The position numbers and the translations under genes were made by a program. A model generated the notes under the pieces. It had not been told where the DNA came from, did no database searches, and saw only the letters and a list, made by a program, of their open reading frames with translations. DNA of 64,000 bases from Streptomyces showdoensis (GTDB lineage: Bacteria > Actinomycetota > Actinomycetes > Streptomycetales > Streptomycetaceae): assembly GCF_039535475.1 (NCBI RefSeq), contig NZ_BAAAXG010000002.1, forward strand, positions 186,001 through 250,000, written 5' to 3'. Positions 58,488 through 64,000 of this stretch are shown here, in pieces. The first letter of the stretch is position 1, and each line of letters opens with the position of its first letter.

Positions 58488-59713
58488 GGCGTGCCCCCGG
58501 CAGAGGTCCCGGTGAGGCCTTCGAGAAAGCCGGCGAACGCGGTGTCGTCGGTGACGGACCGGCCGGTGCGATAGGCACGGGTCTTCGCCCAGTTCATGGC
58601 GGTGCGGGTCTGGTCCGCGTCGAGGGTGTGGCCGAGTCGGGTGGCGACGGCGGTGACGACGCGCGCACTGGCGAGCTGGGTGAGGACGACGTGCGGTTCG
58701 ATCCCCAGCACCTCGCGCGGGTCGTACGGCTGGAACAACTCGGGGTGCACGAAGGGCGTGCCGGTGGAGATGGTGCCGACGCCGGTGCCGACGATCGGAG
58801 TGGTGACGCCCAGGGGTGCGCCCGTCTCCTCCGCCACCATGCGCGCGATGCCTGGCAGCCGGGTCAGCGACGGGGGCGTCCACCACAGTGCCGCGTCCGC
58901 TCCGAGCAGCTCCCCGCCGTGGCGTGCGAGGAGGAAGGCCAGCTGCTCCGTGGCGACCATGCCGGCCCGCTCCGCGATGCCGAGCCAGGAGCTGGAGACC
59001 ACCCGGACCCCGGCCGCCAGCGCCTGCAGGGTGTTGGCCAGTCCGAGACCGAGGTCGTTGTGCAGGTGGGAGGCGAACACGACCTCGGAGCCGCATGCGG
59101 CCCGGACGCGGGTGAACATGTCGTGGCAGGCGTGCGGCAGCTGGGATCCCACGGTGTCGGCCAGGACGACCAGTCCGGCACCGGCGTCTGTGACGGCCTG
59201 GGCGTGATGCGCCATCAGCGAGGTGTCGGCGCGGGAGGCGTCCGCCAGACAGACGTCGACGGCGACGGAATCGTCCCGGTCGCGGGCGCGCTTGACCAGG
59301 TCGACAGCGTCTTCGAGGGCGTGGACGGCGGTGCGGTGGACCATGACCCGCGCCATCGCGTCCGAGGCGGGCACCACCACCATCACCCGCGCGTGCCGGC
59401 TGCCGCGCACCGAGGCGACGGCCTGTTCCACGTCGCGGTCCACGCCCCGGCACACCGCCGCCACGCTCACCGCGCCCTCGGCCTCCACCGCGACCCGGCG
59501 TACGGCCTCGAACTCCTCGGCGCACACCGCGGGGAAACCGGCGGCGAACACCACGTGCCGTGGGCCGTCGGGCCCGAAGATCCGCCCCGTCTCGCGGGCC
59601 AGGCGCACCCGGAACCCCGCCCCCATGAGGGTCTTGGCCTGCGCGCCGTCCCGTGCGGACTCCTCCCAGAACACGACCCGTCCGGCCCCGGCCGACTCCC
59701 GTACGACATCCAC
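58484..59713 (-). CDS. HMGL-like/isopropylmalate synthase-family enzyme
   Basis: A 409-residue DRE-TIM metallolyase-type protein. Near the N-terminus ESARDGAQAK replaces the family RDGxQ start, and HLHNDLGLGLANTLQA near 213 supplies the metal-binding HxHND. GIGxxERAG-like text (SWLGIAERAGMVATE) follows. It lacks the C-terminal regulatory domain of 2-isopropylmalate synthase and is about the length of homocitrate or citramalate-type synthases, but the substrate is unknown. GTG 59713 is preferred, with GAGAGG 12 nt upstream; 59725 lacks spacing. It forms an operon with the YrdC-like gene. Confidence 0.8.
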   Translation of the reverse strand: MDVVRESAGAGRVVFWEESARDGAQAKTLMGAGFRVRLARETGRIFGPDGPRHVVFAAGFPAVCAEEFEAVRRVAVEAEGAVSVAAVCRGVDRDVEQAVASVRGSRHARVMVVVPASDAMARVMVHRTAVHALEDAVDLVKRARDRDDSVAVDVCLADASRADTSLMAHHAQAVTDAGAGLVVLADTVGSQLPHACHDMFTRVRAACGSEVVFASHLHNDLGLGLANTLQALAAGVRVVSSSWLGIAERAGMVATEQLAFLLARHGGELLGADAALWWTPPSLTRLPGIARMVAEETGAPLGVTTPIVGTGVGTISTGTPFVHPELFQPYDPREVLGIEPHVVLTQLASARVVTAVATRLGHTLDADQTRTAMNWAKTRAYRTGRSVTDDTAFAGFLEGLTGTSAGGTP

Positions 59714-59725
59714 CCCGCACCACAC

Positions 59726-60183
59726 CCTCTCAGGGCACCCGACCGCCCGACGGGGAAACGTTCTCCTGCGCTCGGGTCCGGGCAAGTGTTCAACGGCCGC
59801 AATCACCCGATCGAGCGACCGGAACGGCCGGGAACGCGACGCCGCTCGTCGACGTGGTGGGTGGTGCGGTCCTGCTGCTGGAGGACCGCCGCCCCCGGCG
59901 ACTTCCGATCTGCGGCGACCTGGAATGCGCGCGATGGCCGGGCGTCTGGACCGCATCGGCGCATCGGCGCATCGTCCGAGTCGCGACGCTGCGTTCTCGG
60001 TTCGGTGGCCACGAGTCCCTACGACAGGACCTCGCCTACGCCGACAACTGGGTCCGCCGCCCTCGGGCGGTCTCCCGCGTAGTCCCGGTGGCCCCCGTGG
60101 CGGTGCGCCGGCCGGGCGGCTGCGGCAGCATCGACGTGACCCGGGAGAGCGGGAAGCGGGGAGCGGGAGAGGCGGAGGCGGTC
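59726..60183. other. Non-coding stretch between divergent genes
   Basis: The sequence should hold the promoters of the HMGL-like (minus) and DUF4389 (plus) genes. The long open plus frame through it gives no recognisable protein. Nothing else is apparent. Confidence 0.5.
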
Positions 60184-60966
60184 ATGACAGCAGCTTGGGA
60201 GCCCCGGCCCCCGGCGGACGCCGAAGGAACCGAATGGCGGCCTGCTCTGGACGTGCCCCCGCCGGGGCAGCAGCGCCGCTGGACGGTACTCCTGCGCTGG
60301 CTGCTGCTCCTGCCGCAGTTCGTCGTCGTCGCCGTGCTCTCGTTCGCCGCGTTCTTCGTCACGATCGCGGCCTGGTTCAGCGCCCTGGTCCTGGGCCGCC
60401 TGCCCGACTCGATCGCGTCCTTCCTCGGCTCGGTCCTCGCCTACCAGACCCGGGTCTCGGCCAGTGCGGCCCTGCTCGTCGACCGCTACCCGCCGTTCTC
60501 CTTCGACGCCCCCGACTACCCGGTGCGCATCGAATTGCGCGCCACCCCGCTCAACCGGCTGGCCGTGCTGTTCCGACTGATCCTGATGATCCCGGCGGCG
60601 ATCATCAGCAGCCTCGCGCAGGCCGGCTGGTTCACGATCAGCTGGGTGTTCTGGCTGATCGGCATCATCCTGGGCCGCCTGCCCGAGCCGGTCTTCGGCG
60701 CCACCGCGGCCGTCGTCCGGTACCGGATGCGACTGACGGCCTACGCGACGATGCTGACGCCGGTGTACCCCAAGGGACTCCTGGGCGACGCCCCCGAGGC
60801 CGCATCGCAGCCCGCGCATTCCGCGACGCGCCCGCTGCGCCTGAGCACCGCCGCGCAGGTACTGGTCTGGCTCTTCCTGCTCCTCGGGCTCGCGGGGCAC
60901 CTGACCTCCGGCACGATCGACTACGACGAAGCAGGCGCGGGCGCCGCACAAGGGGCCGAGGTCTGA
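60184..60966 (+). CDS. DUF4389 membrane protein
   Basis: A 260-residue membrane protein with an internal duplication: RWLLLLPQFVVVAVLSF...VLGRLPDSI and FRLILMIPAAIISSL...ILGRLPEPV each consist of two helices followed by a GRLP turn, the hallmark of DUF4389. A fifth helix is C-terminal. ATG 60184 follows a GGAG-rich stretch. Function is unknown. Confidence 0.88.
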   Translation: MTAAWEPRPPADAEGTEWRPALDVPPPGQQRRWTVLLRWLLLLPQFVVVAVLSFAAFFVTIAAWFSALVLGRLPDSIASFLGSVLAYQTRVSASAALLVDRYPPFSFDAPDYPVRIELRATPLNRLAVLFRLILMIPAAIISSLAQAGWFTISWVFWLIGIILGRLPEPVFGATAAVVRYRMRLTAYATMLTPVYPKGLLGDAPEAASQPAHSATRPLRLSTAAQVLVWLFLLLGLAGHLTSGTIDYDEAGAGAAQGAEV

Positions 60967-61107
60967 GCCTGCGGCGGTGCCCCCGACCGCAGCACACGGC
61001 GATCGTCGCCCCCGCGGGACCCGCCGGGGGAGGGGCCTGTCGTGATGCGGGTCCGGGACGACCGGTGTGACGGTGTTCTCGCCGACGGGCGACCGGTTCT
61101 GCCGTTC

Positions 61108-61181
61108 GGACGGACCGGGAACCGGCGCCCCACGCCTGCGTCCCGGACGGACCGGGAACCGGCGCCCCACGCCTCCGTCCC
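61108..61181. repeat. 37-bp tandem repeat
   Basis: Two 37-bp copies beginning ggacggaccgggaaccggcg, differing at one base, plus a partial third, in the 305-bp gap (60967-61271) before the YhgE-like gene. No gene is visible in that gap. Confidence 0.85.
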
Positions 61182-61271
61182 GGGCGGACCGCTCCCGGCC
61201 GCGACGCGCCCAAGATATGGCGTTGCGTCGGATTTGCCCGTTCCTTGGGGGTGGGCGGAGATGATGGGCGC

Positions 61272-62579
61272 ATGAGCTCCCCGGCTTCCCGTCCCCCTCG
61301 GCAGCGTGCCCTGGCCCTGGCGCGGCACGCGAATCTGTGGCTGGCACCGGCTGTGCTCGCCTCCCTGGTCACCCTGCTGCTGTCCCTGCTCTACATGGGC
61401 GGCACCGTCGACCCCGTGGGCAGCCTGCACCGGCTGCCGATCGCGCTCGTCGACGAGGACCAGGGCAACCCGCTGCCCGGGCAGCGAGAAACCCTGGGCA
61501 AGCAGTTCACCGACGCCGTCGCCGCCTCGAAGGAGAACGGCGACACCGTCGACTGGCGCCGGCTCGACCGCGCCGGGGCGGACGACGCGCTCTCCACCGG
61601 CGCCGTGTACGGCGCGCTGGTCGTGCCGAAGGAGTTCACCGCGTCCGTCGCCGCCCTGGCCGCCGAACAGGCCCGGTCCCGGCCGGTGATCAGCGTGCTC
61701 ACCAACCCCGCCGCCGGCAGCCTGGGCTCCAGCCTGGCCGCGCAGTTCAACGAGCGGGCGGCCCGGGAGGCGTCGCGGCACATCGGCGAGCAGCTCCTGG
61801 CCGGCGCGTCCGGAGCCGACTCCACCACGCGCCTGCTCCTGGCCGACCCGGTGGACGTGGCGACCGCGGTCGGCCACCCCATCGGCGCGCACAGCGGTCT
61901 GGGCCTCACTGCCTTCTACTACACGCTGCTCCTGGTCCTGGCAGGCTTCATCGGCGCCACCATCGTCCACACCCTCACCGACACCTCGCTGGGATACGCG
62001 GACGTCGAGCTCGGCCCCCTGCACACCCGCCGCCCCACCGTGCCCGTCGACCGGAGCCAGACGCTCGCCCTGAAGATGCTGATCACTGCCGGCGTCTCCG
62101 TCGTGACCACGACGCTCCTCATGGTGGCGACGGTCGCGATCATCGGTATGGACGCCTCGCACCTGCCCATGCTCTGGCTCTTCTCCTATTGCGCGACCCT
62201 CTCCGTCGGCCTCGGCGTTCAGGCCATCAACGCCGCCTTCGGCAGCATCGGCCAGCTGGTCTCCATGTTCGTGTTCATCGCCCTGGCCCTGCCCTCCTCC
62301 GGCGCCACCGTGCCGCTCCAGGCCACTCCCGGCTTCTACCGCTTCCTCGGGGCCTTCTCGCCCATGCGCCAGCTCAGTTCCGGGGTGCGCTCCATCCTCT
62401 ACTTCGACGCACAGGCCGACGCCGGCCTGGCGCGCGGCTGGACGATGATCGCGATCGGCACCGTCGCGGCGCTGGTGTTCGGCTTCGCCATGACCCGCTA
62501 CTACGACAGCCGGGGCCTGCACCGCATGACCCCCCAGCCCGAGGACACCGGCGGCCCCCGCCCCGCCCCCACCGCCTGA
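61272..62579 (+). CDS. YhgE/Pip-type (ABC-2-like) membrane protein
   Basis: A 435-residue protein with one N-terminal membrane helix (LVTLLLSLLYMGGTV), a large extracellular domain containing PIALVDEDQGNPL and GALVVPKEFTASVA, and about five C-terminal helices. This is the layout of YhgE/Pip and DUF3533 proteins, related to ABC-2 exporters and type VII accessory proteins. GGAG precedes ATG 61272. The partner and substrate are unknown. Confidence 0.85.
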   Translation: MSSPASRPPRQRALALARHANLWLAPAVLASLVTLLLSLLYMGGTVDPVGSLHRLPIALVDEDQGNPLPGQRETLGKQFTDAVAASKENGDTVDWRRLDRAGADDALSTGAVYGALVVPKEFTASVAALAAEQARSRPVISVLTNPAAGSLGSSLAAQFNERAAREASRHIGEQLLAGASGADSTTRLLLADPVDVATAVGHPIGAHSGLGLTAFYYTLLLVLAGFIGATIVHTLTDTSLGYADVELGPLHTRRPTVPVDRSQTLALKMLITAGVSVVTTTLLMVATVAIIGMDASHLPMLWLFSYCATLSVGLGVQAINAAFGSIGQLVSMFVFIALALPSSGATVPLQATPGFYRFLGAFSPMRQLSSGVRSILYFDAQADAGLARGWTMIAIGTVAALVFGFAMTRYYDSRGLHRMTPQPEDTGGPRPAPTA

Positions 62580-62919
62580 CGTGCCGGCCCGACGGCTCCA
62601 CGGGGGGCCGGGATCCCTCACGGCTGGTGACGAAGGGAATTCGCGAGGTAGCAATTAGATGAATCCCAAACTGAATTACCGTCAATAGGTTCTCTCTGTA
62701 TATCTCGATTCGATAACAAGATTGCCGAAAAGGTCTGGACTTTTAGCGTTCCGGCTCTCAACTAGGTTTTTCTACAACGGAATTGAGTGTTCATCAGATC
62801 CCTTGTCGAGGTAACGGTCTGATATCTCGAAGGCCATTCCCGTTTGCCCGAATTCTCCACCGGGCTCGTCTGGCAGGCTTCCGCGCACCCACTCCTCCGA
62901 CCAAGGACTTGAGGTGCAC
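62580..62919. other. AT-rich leader region of the metallopeptidase gene
   Basis: A 340-bp gap with clearly lower GC than its surroundings, especially 62640-62850. It probably contains the promoter and regulatory region of the secreted peptidase; I could not pick one promoter with confidence. GAGG at 62911 is the ribosome site. Confidence 0.55.
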
Positions 62920-64000
62920 ATGACTAGACATCGCAGGAAGCGTGACCACAGGCGCAAGCCCAGGGGGTTGATGTTCGCCACCGTCGCCGTGGCATCGGCG
63001 GCGGTGATCGCGGCAGGTGCCGCCTACGCCGGCATAGGGGGTGACGCCCGCGCGGGAACGCCCCCACGCGGCATACCCGCGCAGGCCGGTGCGGCGACCG
63101 CACCCCTCGTGCCCGCCGCCGCGCCCGCCAGGGACGAGGAACCGGAGCCCATCGTCGGCAAGCCCGCCAACGACACCCGGCGAGGGATGGTCTACGACGG
63201 GCTCAAGGCGGCAGCCGAGGGCGACCGTTGTACGGGTGTCTACCGCACCGACTCCGGACTGTGCACCCATGGACCCGACGCGCCCCCCAAGGGGGTGGAC
63301 ATCAAGGCGGACGTGGCTCCGGCCGTCGTCGCCAAGGCACCCGCGGCCGGACGTCCGCAGGACGCACCCGTCGCCGACGCCGCCGGGGCCAGGGCGGCCG
63401 CCGCCGCGGCCCCGGAGCCCGCCGAGGCGTCCGGAAGCCAGGCCGTGGCCGCGGGCCCCGCGGGGCAGACCGTCCAGTGCGACGGTGACGGCAGCACCGG
63501 CAACCGCGTACAGGTCGCATACGTGCACGGCCCCGACCGTGACCGGTACGCCGAGTACGTCGCCTCGTTCCGCAAGTGGGCGGCCGACGCCGACCTCATC
63601 TACGCGACGAGCGCCAAGGAGACCGGCGGTGTACGGCACATCCGCTACGTGACCGCGGCCGACTGCACGCCCACCGTCCTCGACATCGAGCTTCCCGCGT
63701 CCGCGCTCGCCGAGTTCAGCGCGACGAACAACGCGCTCGCCGCCAAGGGCCTCGACCGGCGTGACCGCAAGTACATGATCTTCGCGGACACCAACGTCTA
63801 CTGCGGCATCGGCACCTTCGCCGGCGACGAACGACCGGGGCAGAACAACCAGAGCAACTTCGGCCCCTCCTACGGACGCACGGACGCCGGCTGCTGGGGC
63901 GGCCACACCGCCGCGCACGAACTCGGACACAACCTCGGCGCGGTCAACAACAGCGCGCCCAACACCAGTCGCGGCGCACACTGCACGGACGAGTACGACG
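62920..64000 (+). CDS. Secreted zinc metallopeptidase, partial
   Basis: The first 360 residues of an exported protease; the gene continues beyond the right edge. A basic N-terminus (TRHRRKRDHRRKPRG) and hydrophobic FATVAVASAAVIAAGAAYA form a signal peptide, followed by an Ala/Pro-rich pro-region. The zinc site HELGHNLGAVN begins at residue 333: HExxH is intact, but the third ligand position of the metzincin HExxHxxGxxH is Asn. Cysteine-containing segments (TVQCDGDG, DTNVYCGIG, DAGCWGG) suggest disulfides in the secreted form. Confidence 0.85.
   Translation, partial: MTRHRRKRDHRRKPRGLMFATVAVASAAVIAAGAAYAGIGGDARAGTPPRGIPAQAGAATAPLVPAAAPARDEEPEPIVGKPANDTRRGMVYDGLKAAAEGDRCTGVYRTDSGLCTHGPDAPPKGVDIKADVAPAVVAKAPAAGRPQDAPVADAAGARAAAAAAPEPAEASGSQAVAAGPAGQTVQCDGDGSTGNRVQVAYVHGPDRDRYAEYVASFRKWAADADLIYATSAKETGGVRHIRYVTAADCTPTVLDIELPASALAEFSATNNALAAKGLDRRDRKYMIFADTNVYCGIGTFAGDERPGQNNQSNFGPSYGRTDAGCWGGHTAAHELGHNLGAVNNSAPNTSRGAHCTDEYD

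Overview
The window is high-GC actinobacterial DNA with strong third-position G/C bias, GTG and ATG starts and GGAGG-type ribosome binding sites. A SARP regulator, a class III lanthipeptide synthetase, an ANTAR/PAS/SpoIIE phosphatase, CsbD and RsbW-like proteins, and secreted CBM32 hydrolases all point to a Streptomyces or a close relative. No rRNA, tRNA or CRISPR array was seen.

Layout. (1) 1-15.2 kb, minus strand: a non-ribosomal peptide synthetase (NRPS) locus. In transcription order it holds an A-(N-methyltransferase)-PCP loading protein, a flavin luciferase-like monooxygenase, a C-A-PCP-C-A-PCP-E protein, and a C-A protein that runs off the left edge. A divergent MFS exporter follows at 15.45-16.7 kb. 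The loading gene carries a one-base frameshift in a 7-C run, and the locus is dense in short tandem repeats, several of them translated. (2) 16.7-21.1 kb: a broken membrane-protein gene, a secreted M9 collagenase and a deoxynucleoside kinase. (3) 21.2-34.6 kb: a carbohydrate-use locus with two GH1 beta-glucosidases, a DUF1996 protein, a CBM32-linked clan GH-A hydrolase, a CBM32-linked beta-helix protein, a complete ABC sugar importer and a divergent ROK repressor. A CebR-like operator suggests beta-glucan or cello-oligosaccharide control. (4) 34.6-37.3 kb: UspA, an APC permease and a HEAT-like protein. (5) 37.4-42.6 kb: a compact class III lanthipeptide locus with a 37-residue precursor too short for routine ORF calling, a LanKC synthetase, and a divergent SARP regulator. 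Three heptamers at 11-bp spacing lie in front of lanKC.

(6) 42.6-45.9 kb: an undescribed-looking module. A four-helix membrane protein is divergent from a nucleoside phosphorylase/nucleosidase-wHTH gene that overlaps, by ATGA, a gene of unknown function with a CxCxxC motif. A 44-bp perfect palindrome closes it. (7) 46-54.5 kb: membrane proteins and a general stress cluster: CsbD with a sigma-B-type promoter, the ANTAR-GAF-PAS-SpoIIE phosphatase, SRPBCC and RhoGDI-like proteins, a 51-residue hydrophobic peptide and an RsbW-like kinase. (8) 54.6-58.06 kb: an rsbV/rsbW/sigma-B gene set that becomes progressively riddled with indels, then about 2 kb with no Streptomyces coding signature. This looks like uncorrected sequence or an assembly join more than biology. 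(9) 58.1-64 kb: an HMGL-like enzyme with a truncated YrdC-like partner, a DUF4389 membrane protein, a YhgE/Pip-type membrane protein, and a secreted metallopeptidase that runs off the right edge.

The strongest candidates for new biology are the unusual lanthipeptide precursor with its SARP boxes (37.4-42.6 kb), the nucleosidase/CxCxxC/membrane module (42.6-45.9 kb), and the repeat-rich NRPS with an N-methylating aromatic starter module.
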